A stretch of 64,000 bases of DNA, taken from assembly GCF_002892795.1 (NCBI RefSeq), contig NZ_PJMC01000013.1, positions 91,141 to 155,140 of the forward strand, given 5' to 3'. Shown piece by piece: positions 8,435 through 20,437 of this stretch. The position numbers and the translations under genes were made by a program. This DNA is from Arthrobacter sp. AFG20. GTDB lineage: Bacteria; Actinomycetota; Actinomycetes; Actinomycetales; Micrococcaceae. Positions within the stretch are counted from its first letter, which is position 1, and each line of letters starts with the position of its first letter. The notes below the pieces were generated by a model. It ran no database searches, was not told the DNA's origin, and saw only the letters and a program-made list of their open reading frames with translations.

Positions 8435-10204
8435 ATGACCCGCTTGTTCAATGAACCCGCAGCGTTCGCTGATGAGATGATCGAGGGCTTTGTTGCCTCG
8501 CACGGCCGGTGGGTGCGGCGTGTTTCCGGCGGCGTGGCCCGCAGCACGAAGAGCACCCCGGACACGGTGGCACTGGTGATCGGCGGCGGTTCCGGGCACT
8601 ATCCGGCGTTCGCCGGGCTGGTGGGCCAGGGCCTGGCCCACGGCGCCGCGATGGGCAACCTCTTCGCGTCCCCTTCGGCGCAGCAGGTCTACAGCGTGGC
8701 CAAGGCCGCCAACAACGGCGCAGGCGTCCTGCTGGGCTACGGCAATTACGCCGGCGACGTCCTGCACTTCACCCAGGCACAGGAGCGCCTCCGCCGTGAG
8801 GGCATCGACTGCCGCAGCATCGCCGTCACCGACGACGTCTCCTCCGCCCCGCTGGAGGAGCGCGCCAAGCGGCGCGGCATCGCCGGGGACCTGACGGTCT
8901 TCAAGGTCGCGGCCGCCGCTGCCGAGGCCGGCTACGGCATGGACGCCACGGTTGAAATCGCCGAACGCGCCAACGACCGCACCCGCTCCTTCGGCGTCGC
9001 GTTCACCGGCTGCACCCTTCCCGGGGCCGAGAATCCGCTGTTCACGGTCCCCGAGGGACGGATGGCCGTGGGCATGGGCATCCACGGCGAACCCGGCATC
9101 GGTGAAACCGGCATCCCGACGGCGGATGAGCTCGCCGAACTGCTCGTGGGCAAGCTGCTCACGGAGGTTCCGGACGGCCTTCAGGCGCGGGGGTCACGCG
9201 TAGTGCCGATCCTCAACGGCCTGGGCAGCGTCAAGTACGAGGAACTGTTCGTGGTTTACCGCCGCGTTGCCCAGCTCCTCGCCGAGGCCGGCCTGGAAGC
9301 CGTTGATCCTCAGGTCGGCGAGCTCGTCACCAGCTTCGACATGGCGGGCACCTCGCTGACCTTGTTCTGGCTGGACGAAGAACTTGAAACCCTCTGGAAT
9401 GCACCCGCAGACGCGCCTGCCTTCCGCCGCGGTGCCGTCACGGCCGCTGCCCTCGACACTGCTGCCCTGGACGCCGAGGAACTGTCCGCGGAAGCAGAAG
9501 ACGTGGTGATCCCGGAAGCGACGGACGAGTCGCGTGCAGCTGCGGTCCGCGTCCTTGCCGCCCTCTCCGCCGCCAAGGACGTAGTCGACGCCAACGTCGA
9601 GGAACTGGGCCGTATCGATGCGATCGCCGGCGACGGCGACCACGGCATCGGCATGGAGCGCGGTGTCCGGGCCGCGGTCGAGGCTGCAGCGGACGCCGTC
9701 GAACGCGGTGCCGGCGCGGCCAGCACCCTGCACCTGGCCGCCGACGCCTGGTCCGACCGGGCCGGCGGTACCTCCGGTGCGCTCTGGGGCATGGCCCTGC
9801 GGGCAGTCGGGGACGCGATCGGGGACAGCAGCACGCCCGACGCCGGCGCTGTCGCTGCCGGAGTGGCGGAGGCCGCCGCCTCGATCATGGGCTTTGGCAA
9901 GGCCAAGGTGGGAGACAAGACCCTCGTGGACGTGCTGGTTCCGTTCCGCGACGCCCTGGCCGCCGCCGTCGGCTCCGGGCAGTCCCTCACGGACGCTTGG
10001 GGCGCGGCAGCCGCCGTGGCCCAGCAGGCCGCCGAGGAAACCGCCAACCTGCTGCCCCTCATGGGCAGGGCGCGCCCGCACGCCGAGAAGAGCCTCGGCA
10101 CCCCGGACGCGGGCGCCGTATCCATGGCCCTGATCGTCCGCGCAATCCACAACACCTTCGCCGAGGCGAAAGCTGCAGCAACCACCACTAAGGAGAACGC
10201 ATGA
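8435..10204 (+). CDS. lerK: DAK-family kinase, probable L-erythrulose 1-kinase
   Basis: A 589-residue single-chain DhaK-DhaL kinase. The DhaK half (residues about 1-330) has [15 protein letters not shown] and [15 protein letters not shown], the segment carrying the histidine that binds the ketose. The DhaL half (about 385-580) has the ATP/Mg site [13 protein letters not shown] and [14 protein letters not shown]. Homologous proteins include dihydroxyacetone kinases and the L- and D-erythrulose kinases. Its place with a RpiB-like isomerase, a TIM-like isomerase, a TIM-barrel decarboxylase and an ApnO-like oxidoreductase points to L-erythrulose 1-kinase. SD CAGGAGAAA precedes the ATG; its stop overlaps the next start (ATGA). 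Confidence 0.8.
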   Translation: MTRLFNEPAAFADEMIEGFVASHGRWVRRVSGGVARSTKSTPDTVALVIGGGSGHYPAFAGLVGQGLAHGAAMGNLFASPSAQQVYSVAKAANNGAGVLLGYGNYAGDVLHFTQAQERLRREGIDCRSIAVTDDVSSAPLEERAKRRGIAGDLTVFKVAAAAAEAGYGMDATVEIAERANDRTRSFGVAFTGCTLPGAENPLFTVPEGRMAVGMGIHGEPGIGETGIPTADELAELLVGKLLTEVPDGLQARGSRVVPILNGLGSVKYEELFVVYRRVAQLLAEAGLEAVDPQVGELVTSFDMAGTSLTLFWLDEELETLWNAPADAPAFRRGAVTAAALDTAALDAEELSAEAEDVVIPEATDESRAAAVRVLAALSAAKDVVDANVEELGRIDAIAGDGDHGIGMERGVRAAVEAAADAVERGAGAASTLHLAADAWSDRAGGTSGALWGMALRAVGDAIGDSSTPDAGAVAAGVAEAAASIMGFGKAKVGDKTLVDVLVPFRDALAAAVGSGQSLTDAWGAAAAVAQQAAEETANLLPLMGRARPHAEKSLGTPDAGAVSMALIVRAIHNTFAEAKAAATTTKENA

Positions 10205-10671
10205 GCGCCAAACTGCGCCTGATCGTCGGTTCCGACGACGCCGGATTCGAGTACAAGGAAGCCCTGAAGGCGGACCTGGAAGCCAGTGAACTGGTCGAGT
10301 CGGTGCAGGACGTCGGAGTGGACGCCACCAGCCACACGCCATACCCGTCCGTGGCCATCGCCGCCGCCGAACTCATCGCCGCCGGCAAGGCCGACCGCGC
10401 CCTGCTGGTCTGCGGCACGGGCCTGGGCGTGGCGATCGCCGCGAACAAGGTCCCCGGCGTCCGCGCCGTCACCGCGCACGACTCCTTCTCCGTTGAACGC
10501 TCCATCCTGTCCAACAACGCCCAGGTCCTCACCTTCGGCCAGCGCGTCGTGGGCCTGGAACTCGCCCGCCGCCTCGCCAAGGAATGGCTGACCTACACCT
10601 TTGACGAGTCCTCGGCCTCCGCCGAGAAAGTCACCCTGATTAAGGACTACGAAGGTGTCACTTCCTGCTAA
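10201..10671 (+). CDS. derI: RpiB-family isomerase, probable D-erythrulose-4-phosphate isomerase
   Basis: A 156-residue RpiB/LacAB-family sugar-phosphate isomerase. It shows the N-terminal [17 protein letters not shown] and the active-site cysteine loop [20 protein letters not shown]. In the L-erythrulose pathway this family converts D-erythrulose 4-phosphate to D-erythrose 4-phosphate, feeding the pentose phosphate pathway. Translation is coupled to the kinase by an ATGA overlap, and the 3' end overlaps the next gene by 17 bases. A ribose 5-phosphate isomerase role is the main alternative, but the operon context makes it less likely. Confidence 0.78.
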   Translation: MSAKLRLIVGSDDAGFEYKEALKADLEASELVESVQDVGVDATSHTPYPSVAIAAAELIAAGKADRALLVCGTGLGVAIAANKVPGVRAVTAHDSFSVERSILSNNAQVLTFGQRVVGLELARRLAKEWLTYTFDESSASAEKVTLIKDYEGVTSC

Positions 10672-11506
10672 CCCCTCCGCCGCCGGCGGCACTGCGCAGC
10701 CAAAGGCGATCATCGGCGTCAGCCTGAAGATGTACTTCGGCTACGAGCGCACCCTGGACTGGTGCCGGGACGTGGCCGCGATCGCCTCGGCCCACCCTGC
10801 CGTCCGCAGCGGCGACATTGAACTGTTCGCACTGCCGGCCCATCCGGTGCTGCCCGAGTGCGCGCGGATCCTGTCCGCCGCCGGTGCGGCCGCCGGTGCC
10901 CAGGACATGTTCTGGGAGGACGAGGGCGCCTTCACCGGCGAGGTCAGCGGCAAGATGGTGGCCGAAACCGGCGGCCGGTACGCCGAGGTTGGCCACGCCG
11001 AACGGCGCCGCATCTTCGGCGAGGACGACGACGTGGTCGGACTGAAGGCCGCTGCCGCCTACCGCAACGGCCTCACCCCGGTGCTGTGCGTGGGCGAACC
11101 CGACAGCGGCACCGCGGCGGACGCCATCAAGCACTGCATCCGTGAAATCGACGGCGTCCTGAACCGGGCCGGAAGCCTCGGCAGCACCGGGCGCACCATC
11201 GTGGCCTACGAGCCACAGTGGGCCATCGGGGCAGCCGAACCGGCCACGCCGGAGTTCATCAGCGAAGTCATCACCGGACTGGACGCCCACCTCCGCAGCC
11301 GCGCGGGCCAGGAAGACAGCCGGGTCATCTACGGCGGCAGCGCCGGCCCCGGCCTCATCAGCCAGCTCGGCCCCGCCGTCAGCGGACTGTTCCTGGGCCG
11401 CTTCGCCCACAACCCGTCCGCGGTGCGGGACATCCTGGACGAGGCCGCAGCGCGTCTTGGACTCACGGAACCCGGCCCGCTGGAACCCGTTGGGGGCCGG
11501 GCATGA
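10655..11506 (+). CDS. lerI: TIM-like isomerase, probable L-erythrulose-1-phosphate isomerase
   Basis: A 283-residue triosephosphate-isomerase fold. The equivalents of the TIM active site are present: [13 protein letters not shown] (Lys), [15 protein letters not shown] (His) and [14 protein letters not shown] (Glu). The insertion after AIG and the overall divergence set it apart from housekeeping TpiA. LerI enzymes convert L-erythrulose 1-phosphate to D-erythrulose 4-phosphate. GTG 10655 was taken as start because no other start precedes the first strand. It overlaps derI by 17 bases and oiaC by ATGA, so translation is tightly coupled. Confidence 0.78.
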   Translation: MSLPANPSAAGGTAQPKAIIGVSLKMYFGYERTLDWCRDVAAIASAHPAVRSGDIELFALPAHPVLPECARILSAAGAAAGAQDMFWEDEGAFTGEVSGKMVAETGGRYAEVGHAERRRIFGEDDDVVGLKAAAAYRNGLTPVLCVGEPDSGTAADAIKHCIREIDGVLNRAGSLGSTGRTIVAYEPQWAIGAAEPATPEFISEVITGLDAHLRSRAGQEDSRVIYGGSAGPGLISQLGPAVSGLFLGRFAHNPSAVRDILDEAAARLGLTEPGPLEPVGGRA

Positions 11507-12321
11507 GCGCCACGGCTGGCCAGGGTTCAAGGATTGGCCTGAGCAGCTACGCCTTCTTCTGGCAGCTTTCGGACCGGGTTTCCCGTCCGCTGAGCATCCA
11601 CGAGGCGCTCGAGCGGACCGCGGCGCTGGGTGTGGACCTGTTCCAGATCTGCGACTACGCGCCGCTGGAAACCATGACCGACGACGACCTGCGGGCCGTG
11701 CGGGCCACCGCGGACTCGCTCGGGATCAGCCTGGAGCTGGGCACCAAGGGCATCCGGCCGGAGCACCTGCGCCGGTTCCTGCACATCGCCAAGATCCTGG
11801 GTGCGCCGCTGCTGCGGACCATGTTCAACGTCCCGGGCCACACCCCGACGGCGGATGAGGCCGTGGAGATCTTCAGCGAGGTCCTGCCCGAGTTCAAGGC
11901 GGCCGGGGTGCGGATCGCGGTGGAGACCTATGAGCAGGTGCCCACGTCCCGGATCCTGGAGGTCGTGGAGCGCGTCGGAAGCCTGTACCTGGGCGTGTGC
12001 AGTGACCCGGCCAACACCGTGGCGGCCCTGGAGCCGCCGCGTGAGGTGATTGACGCCGTCGCACCCCATGTCCTGAACATGCACATCAAAGACTTTGCGT
12101 TCAGCCGCAAGGAGGGGTGGGTCGGGTTCACATACTCCGGCGCGCCGCTCGGCGAAGGCCTTCTGGACTACGACTACATGGCCCGGAAACTTCAGCCCAA
12201 AGAAAGAAACATCAATCAGATCGTCGAACACTGGCTGCCGTGGCAGGACTCCGAGGACGAAACCATCCGCCTCGAAAACCAGTGGACCCAGCAAAGCCTC
12301 GATTTCCTAAGGAGCAAATGA
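11503..12321 (+). CDS. oiaC: xylose isomerase-like TIM-barrel enzyme, probable 3-oxo-isoapionate decarboxylase
   Basis: A 272-residue AP-endonuclease-2/xylose-isomerase-like barrel. Candidate metal ligands sit in RIAVETYEQVPT (Glu), LGVCSDPANTVAAL (Asp), VLNMHIKDF (His) and the late NINQIVEHWLP. In the D-apionate pathway OiaC decarboxylates 3-oxo-isoapionate to L-erythrulose, exactly the substrate of the kinase upstream. The ATG overlaps the lerI stop as ATGA. Members of this fold family include many epimerases, so the assignment rests on operon content rather than on the sequence alone. Confidence 0.68.
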   Translation: MSATAGQGSRIGLSSYAFFWQLSDRVSRPLSIHEALERTAALGVDLFQICDYAPLETMTDDDLRAVRATADSLGISLELGTKGIRPEHLRRFLHIAKILGAPLLRTMFNVPGHTPTADEAVEIFSEVLPEFKAAGVRIAVETYEQVPTSRILEVVERVGSLYLGVCSDPANTVAALEPPREVIDAVAPHVLNMHIKDFAFSRKEGWVGFTYSGAPLGEGLLDYDYMARKLQPKERNINQIVEHWLPWQDSEDETIRLENQWTQQSLDFLRSK

Positions 12322-12322
12322 A

Positions 12323-13183
12323 ATGTCTGCAGAACAGTTGACCGTCGCCGTTATCGGAGCCGGAGGCAAGATGGGGATGCGCGTTTCCCGCAACCTCCAG
12401 AAGTCCAGCCACACCGTGTTCTACTCCGAGAACTCACCGGCCGGCCAGGACCGCGTCCGCGCCGAAGGCCGTGAAATCACCGCCACCGACGAGGCCGTCA
12501 AGGGCGCCGACGTCGTGATCCTCGCCGTTCCGGACACCGTCCTGGGCGTCGTGTCCGAAGGCGTCGTCCCGCAGATGAAGGCCGGCGCCATCCTCCTCAC
12601 GCTCGACCCGGCCGCCGCCTACGCCGGCCTGCTCGCCCAGCGCGAGGACGTCGTCCAGGCCGTGGCCCACCCCTGCCACCCGTCCGTGTTCCTGGAGCGC
12701 ACCACCCAGGAGGAATGGGCCGATACCTTCGGCGGCGAGGGCGCCCCCCAGAACGTCGTCGCCGCGATCGACGAGGACGCCACTGAGGCCGCCCGCGCCG
12801 CCGCCGAGGCGACCGTCAAGGTCATCTACGCCCCCGTGATCGACGTCCACTGGGTCACCGTGAAGCAGCTCGCCATCCTCGAGCCCACCCTCGTGGAGAC
12901 CGTTGCCTGCATGATCGGCACCCTGCTCAACGAGGCGCTGCACGAGACCGTCCACACCGCCGGTGTGCCCGAGGAAGCTGCCAAGGCCATGCTGTTCGGC
13001 CACGTGCAGATCGCCCTCACCAACGCCCTGCGCGGCTCCAACCCGTTCTCCGAGGCCTGCGAAATCGCCATCCAGTACGGCAAGGACACCATCATCAAGG
13101 ACGACTGGAAGAAGATCTTCGACGACTCCGAGCTCGACAGCGTTATCGCCAAGATGCTGAAGCTGGACGCCGTCAAGCGCTAA
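12323..13183 (+). CDS. apnO: Rossmann-fold oxidoreductase, probable D-apionate oxidoisomerase
   Basis: A 286-residue protein with an N-terminal NAD-binding motif (VAVIGAGGKMGMRVS, residues about 8-22) and a helical C-terminal domain like that of phosphogluconate dehydrogenases. ApnO oxidises and isomerises D-apionate to 3-oxo-isoapionate, the first intracellular step of the pathway. It is the last gene of the operon, one base after the preceding stop, with AAGGAG inside the end of that gene, and is followed by a strong hairpin. In annotation it may appear only as a phosphogluconate dehydrogenase C-terminal-domain protein. Confidence 0.68.
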   Translation: MSAEQLTVAVIGAGGKMGMRVSRNLQKSSHTVFYSENSPAGQDRVRAEGREITATDEAVKGADVVILAVPDTVLGVVSEGVVPQMKAGAILLTLDPAAAYAGLLAQREDVVQAVAHPCHPSVFLERTTQEEWADTFGGEGAPQNVVAAIDEDATEAARAAAEATVKVIYAPVIDVHWVTVKQLAILEPTLVETVACMIGTLLNEALHETVHTAGVPEEAAKAMLFGHVQIALTNALRGSNPFSEACEIAIQYGKDTIIKDDWKKIFDDSELDSVIAKMLKLDAVKR

Positions 13184-13208
13184 AACTGCCAGCCGGCAAA
13201 CCGGCTTA

Positions 13209-13242
13209 GGCAATGGATCCATCCCCGGATGGATCCATTGCC
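13209..13242 (+). terminator. hairpin terminator of the apionate operon
   Basis: A perfect 16-base stem (GGCAATGGATCCATCC and its complement) with a two-base loop begins 26 bases after the apnO stop. The downstream ATTT tract is weak, as is common in high-GC actinobacteria. Confidence 0.7.
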
Positions 13243-13551
13243 ATTTAAGCGCTGCCGCCAAAGATTTCCGGCATGTTAAATCTTTGCCGGCTGATCCGCC
13301 GTCGGGCATGTCCGGCCCCAATGTGACTTGAACGGCGACCCGTTTTCCTGCCCGGCCGGGACCCCTTGCGGCATGGGGGACCACCCCTGGCAAAGCAGCA
13401 CGGCCTTTATGCAAACGAATGGATTAGTGCCCTAGTTTTCGCATTATGACCCACCTGACCTCGTGTTTCTTCTCACGGGCCGTATCCTTGCGGCCCCTAT
13501 CGGGGCGTCAATAGCGTGGATAAGGACCCTTCGAACGAGCTAAGGACTTAT
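13243..13551. other. intergenic region before the SulP-carbonic anhydrase gene
   Basis: No convincing gene is seen on either strand in these 309 bases. The stretch is locally AT-richer around 13400-13450 (ATGCAAACGAATGGATTAGT), where the promoter of the SulP gene probably lies, and it has short GC hairpins. A GTG at 13516 would extend the SulP frame by 12 codons but lacks a ribosome binding site. Confidence 0.5.
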
Positions 13552-15900
13552 ATGCCCTCGCCAGCCGCCACGGATCCACAACCCATCCACCCCGGCAGGA
13601 GCCGCATACCAGTCCTGGGACGCCTGGCATCGGGCCTCCGCTGGGACCTGCCGGCGTCCCTCGTGGTGTTCCTCGTTGCCGTTCCACTGTCGCTCGGCAT
13701 CGCCGCGGCGTCGGGTGCACCGGTGATGGCGGGACTGATCGCGGCCGCAGTGGGAGGCATCGTTGCCGGCAGCCTTGGCGGCTCGCCGCTGCAGGTCAGC
13801 GGACCGGCAGCTGGCCTTACCGTCATCGTCGCCGGCCTCATTGAGCAGTTCGGCTGGCCCGTCACCTGCGCCATCACCGTGGCCGCCGGCGTCCTCCAGG
13901 TACTGCTTGGCATGGCCAAGGTGGGGCGGGTGGCGCTTGCCATTGCGCCGGTGGTGGTGCATGCGATGCTTGCCGGGATCGGCATCATCATCGTCCTGCA
14001 GCAGCTGCATGTGATGCTCGGCAGCGAAGCCGGCGAGGCGGCGCTGCACAATATTGTGGCGCTGCCGGACAGCCTGGCCGCCGTGGATCCGCAGGCCGCG
14101 TTCCTGGGGGCTGTGGTGATCGCGCTGCTGGCCGGCTGGAAGCACATGCCGGCCGCCGTCCGGCGCGTGCCCGGCCCGCTGGTGGCCGTGGTGGCCGCGA
14201 CGCTGCTGTCCCTCCCGTTCAATTCCGACGTCGACCGGATCACCTTTGACGGTTCGCTGCTGGACGCCCTCGCCCTCCCGCACCTGCCGCAGGGGGAGTG
14301 GACCGCCATTGCCGTCGGCGTCGTCACCATCGCCCTGGTGGCGAGCGTGGAGTCGCTGCTGTCCGCCGTCGCCGTCGACAAGATGCACCACGGCGAGCGT
14401 ACAAATTTCAACCGCGAACTGCTCGGCCAGGGTGCTGCCAACGTGACGTCAGGCATGCTGGGCGGCCTGCCGGTCACCGGTGTGATCGTCCGCAGTGCCA
14501 CCAACGTCGAGGCCGGGGCGCACACCCGCAAGTCCGCCGTCCTCCACGGCATCTGGGTTCTGGTCTTTTCCCTGCTGCTGGCGGGCGTCATCCAGCTGGT
14601 GCCTCAGGCCGTGCTTGCCGGGCTGCTCATCATGATCGGCATCCGCCTCGTGAAGGTGGCCGATTTCCAGACGGCACGCGTCACCGGTGACCTGGCCGTC
14701 TATGCCGCGACGCTGCTCACGGTGGTGTTCGTTAACCTCCTGGCCGGGGTGCTGATCGGGCTTGCGCTGGCAGTGCTGCTGGTCCTGTGGCGTGTGGTCC
14801 GGGCCAGCATCCACGCGGAGCCCCTCGGCGGAACAGCTGAGGGCCGCTGGCGCGTGGTCATCGACGGCTCCTGCACGTTCCTGTCGCTTCCCCGCCTGAG
14901 CAAGGTGCTGGCCGCGGTGCCGCCGGCGGCGCCTGTCACGGTGGAGCTCGATGTCGACTACCTCGACCACCCGGTGCATGACACCCTCGAGGCCTGGCGC
15001 GTGCGGCACGTGAACAACGGCGGCAGTGTCGAGATCGAGGAAACCGGCACCGCCACGCTCCACGCCGCCGTGGCGGGAACTCCCACACGCGGCTCGTCGC
15101 GCTCCGCACTGCGCGGCGGCTTCGCGCCGTGGCGGAGCTGGCAGCGGGACGCTGCGCCGCTGGCCGCAGAGGCAGCCGGACACGTCCCGGCCCCCGTGCG
15201 CTCGGTGCTCAACGGCGTGGACAGCTACCACCGCCGCCACGCCCACCTGCTGCGTCCGCACGTCCAGGAGCTGTCCACGTTCCAGGACCCCGACACGCTG
15301 TTCATCACCTGCGCCGACTCCCGGCTGGTGCCCAACCTGATCACCAGCAGCGGCCCGGGGGACCTGTTCACGGTCCGGAACGTGGGCAACATGGTGGGAA
15401 GCGACCGCCTCGAACCGTCGGTCGAGGCTTCCCTGAAGTTCGCCCTCGACGAGCTGTCGGTCACATCGGTGGTGGTCTGCGGCCACTCCGGCTGCGGCGC
15501 CATGACCGCCCTGCTCGCCGGACCTGCCGCAGACCAGCAGGGCTTAGACCAGAAAGCCTCGGACCAGAGTCCGGAAGGCCAGGAAGAACGTTGCCCCGTC
15601 GAGTCCTGGCTGGACCACGGACGGCCGAGCCTGGAGTCGTTCCATGCGGGCCACCCCGTCCAGGTTGCAGCCGAGAAAGCCGGGTACGGCGCGGTGGACC
15701 AGCTGGCCATGGTCAACGTGGCCGTCCAGCTCGAACGGCTGCAGCAGCACGCCAGCCTGCAGGACACCGTCCGGAGCGGTGACGTCCATGTGACGGGCCT
15801 TTTCTATGACATCGCCACGGCCCGGGTCCTGCAGATCACGCCCACGGGCATCAGCCACCTGGATCCGCTGCCGCGGGCCGGAGAGCTGGCCCCGGCCTGA
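13552..15900 (+). CDS. SulP-family anion transporter fused to a beta-carbonic anhydrase
   Basis: A 782-residue fusion. Residues about 25-430 form a SulP/SLC26 membrane domain with repeated hydrophobic helices (SLVVFLVAVPLSLGIAAASG and GGLPVTGVIVRSATN). A short STAS-like remnant follows (around 440-510: WRVVIDGSCTFLSLPRL). Residues about 545-775 form a beta-carbonic anhydrase with zinc ligands C587 (CADSR), H645 and C648 (CGHSGCG). The likely job is bicarbonate transport coupled to CO2 hydration at the membrane. ATG 13552 was chosen for its AAGGAC; a GTG 12 codons upstream lacks one. An inverted repeat follows the stop. Confidence 0.9.
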   Translation: MPSPAATDPQPIHPGRSRIPVLGRLASGLRWDLPASLVVFLVAVPLSLGIAAASGAPVMAGLIAAAVGGIVAGSLGGSPLQVSGPAAGLTVIVAGLIEQFGWPVTCAITVAAGVLQVLLGMAKVGRVALAIAPVVVHAMLAGIGIIIVLQQLHVMLGSEAGEAALHNIVALPDSLAAVDPQAAFLGAVVIALLAGWKHMPAAVRRVPGPLVAVVAATLLSLPFNSDVDRITFDGSLLDALALPHLPQGEWTAIAVGVVTIALVASVESLLSAVAVDKMHHGERTNFNRELLGQGAANVTSGMLGGLPVTGVIVRSATNVEAGAHTRKSAVLHGIWVLVFSLLLAGVIQLVPQAVLAGLLIMIGIRLVKVADFQTARVTGDLAVYAATLLTVVFVNLLAGVLIGLALAVLLVLWRVVRASIHAEPLGGTAEGRWRVVIDGSCTFLSLPRLSKVLAAVPPAAPVTVELDVDYLDHPVHDTLEAWRVRHVNNGGSVEIEETGTATLHAAVAGTPTRGSSRSALRGGFAPWRSWQRDAAPLAAEAAGHVPAPVRSVLNGVDSYHRRHAHLLRPHVQELSTFQDPDTLFITCADSRLVPNLITSSGPGDLFTVRNVGNMVGSDRLEPSVEASLKFALDELSVTSVVVCGHSGCGAMTALLAGPAADQQGLDQKASDQSPEGQEERCPVESWLDHGRPSLESFHAGHPVQVAAEKAGYGAVDQLAMVNVAVQLERLQQHASLQDTVRSGDVHVTGLFYDIATARVLQITPTGISHLDPLPRAGELAPA

Positions 15901-15941
15901 CGGGCCTGATTCACATCTGACCTGGTTTACATCCGAACAGA

Positions 15942-15988
15942 GTACGCAGTTCGGCGGCCACGCAACGACCAGCCGCCGAACTGCGTAC
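15942..15988. terminator. 17-bp perfect inverted repeat after the SulP-CA gene
   Basis: GTACGCAGTTCGGCGGC (15942-15958) is repeated in inverse at 15972-15988 around a 13-base loop. The flanking ACAG and CTGT extend the stem across a bulge. It sits 41 bases after the stop codon and most simply acts as a terminator. There is no U-tract. Confidence 0.55.
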
Positions 15989-16151
15989 CGCTGTGTAGAG
16001 GCGAGTGATGCCGGCGGCAAAGACGGGTAGCCGACCCCCGTGACTCAAGGTGGACGGAAGCCGTTGAATGGTCTGACCCACACCGGGGTACAGGAAACAG
16101 TGCAAGGAACAGCGCAAGCGACGGAGGAGACGGCATGGAAGGGTGCAGGCC

Positions 16152-16605
16152 ATGAGTTCCGGGCTGGCGTCAGCGGTACAGTTCGCCGGGTCCCTGCCGG
16201 GGTCCATCCTGCTCACGCTGGGACAGGCCGTGGTGGTGGTGTGCGCCTGCTCCGACATGGTCCGTCTGCTCTCAGTGCCGCGCTCCCACCGGCGGTACCT
16301 GGCCAACACTGTCTTCCGCACCCTGGCCCTGCCGGCTATCCTGGCCGCCGCGCTCAAGGCGCTGCTCGACGCGGCCTCCGGCGCCTGGCCAAACGTCACG
16401 GCCGGGATGTTTGTGCTGGTGGTCCTGATCTACCGGTGGCGCACCGACACGGACGAGGACAGCTGGTGGAAGGGCAAGGGAAAGGCGCTTGGGCGGTGGT
16501 TCAGTAAGCGGACTGCATTCGGGTTGCGCCCCGCCCCCGCCGCGGCGCTATTCCTCGACGGACGGCCAAGCGGGCGTCAGCCGGAGACGTGCCCCACCGT
16601 GGCCG

Positions 16606-16616
<11 letters not shown>
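16152..16616 (+). CDS. small membrane protein of unknown function
   Basis: A 154-residue protein not recognised as a named family. Three hydrophobic segments are visible: SILLTLGQAVVVVCACSDMV, VFRTLALPAILAAALKALL and GMFVLVVLIYRW. A charged stretch (RTDTDEDSWWKGKGKALGRW) and a C-terminal tail with no conserved look follow. The ATG at 16152 follows GGAAGGG; a GTG three codons earlier is possible. Its 3' end overlaps the convergent helicase gene by 11 bases. The tail after RWFSKRT may be a chance extension, so the real end could reflect loss of an earlier stop. Confidence 0.6.
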
Positions 16617-20013
<3,397 letters not shown>

Positions 20014-20198
20014 GGGTGCGCGCTACTTTCGGCAGGTCGAAAATCTGCAGGTTATCTGATCCATCTTAGTCAGCCGGGAGAGCCTCTGAAACTTCGCAGA
20101 GCGGTTCACCCGGAATGGCCCCGGTGCTACGGTGGGAAGTGATTTACGGCACATTTCATCCACGGTTTGAGCACGGTTCAAAGGGATAGGAGATCGAA

Positions 20199-20432
20199 AT
20201 GGTTGAGCGAGGCAACGCTAAGCACGGGTCCGAACTGGACGACCAAATGAAGCACGAGACCCAGGCCTTGCGCCAAGGCAGCCGTTCAGGCCACGTCGAG
20301 GAATTCCGGGAGACCGAACCGCTTCCGGACGACACCGACAGCCAGGAGGTCCGGGAGGCCGTGCGTGAAAACCTGCCGCCGGAAGCCCCGGAGGCGGGCA
20401 ACACCGGCAGCGTACCTGACCGGGAGGCCTGA
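20199..20432 (+). CDS. 77-residue charged protein resembling the N-terminus of DUF2795 proteins
   Basis: A small acidic, helix-prone protein beginning MVERGNAKHGSELDDQMKHE. This start resembles the leading segment of actinobacterial DUF2795 proteins (ERGxxKHGxxLDE), but the DUF2795 fold itself is absent. GGATAGGAGATC precedes the ATG. Only five bases separate it from the Rv2629-like gene, so the two are very likely co-transcribed. Function unknown; a stress- or ribosome-associated partner role would be inference from this pairing. Confidence 0.7.
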   Translation: MVERGNAKHGSELDDQMKHETQALRQGSRSGHVEEFRETEPLPDDTDSQEVREAVRENLPPEAPEAGNTGSVPDREA

Positions 20433-20437
20433 GCGTA

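Noticed and set aside
7020..8435. 471-codon minus-strand frame opposite the MFS gene
   Set aside because: Acidic low-complexity translation created by third-position GC; transmembrane gene on the plus strand is real.
9310..10713. 467-codon minus-strand frame opposite lerK and derI
   Set aside because: Ala/Ser-rich antisense frame without motifs; spans two genes that have diagnostic motifs on the other strand.
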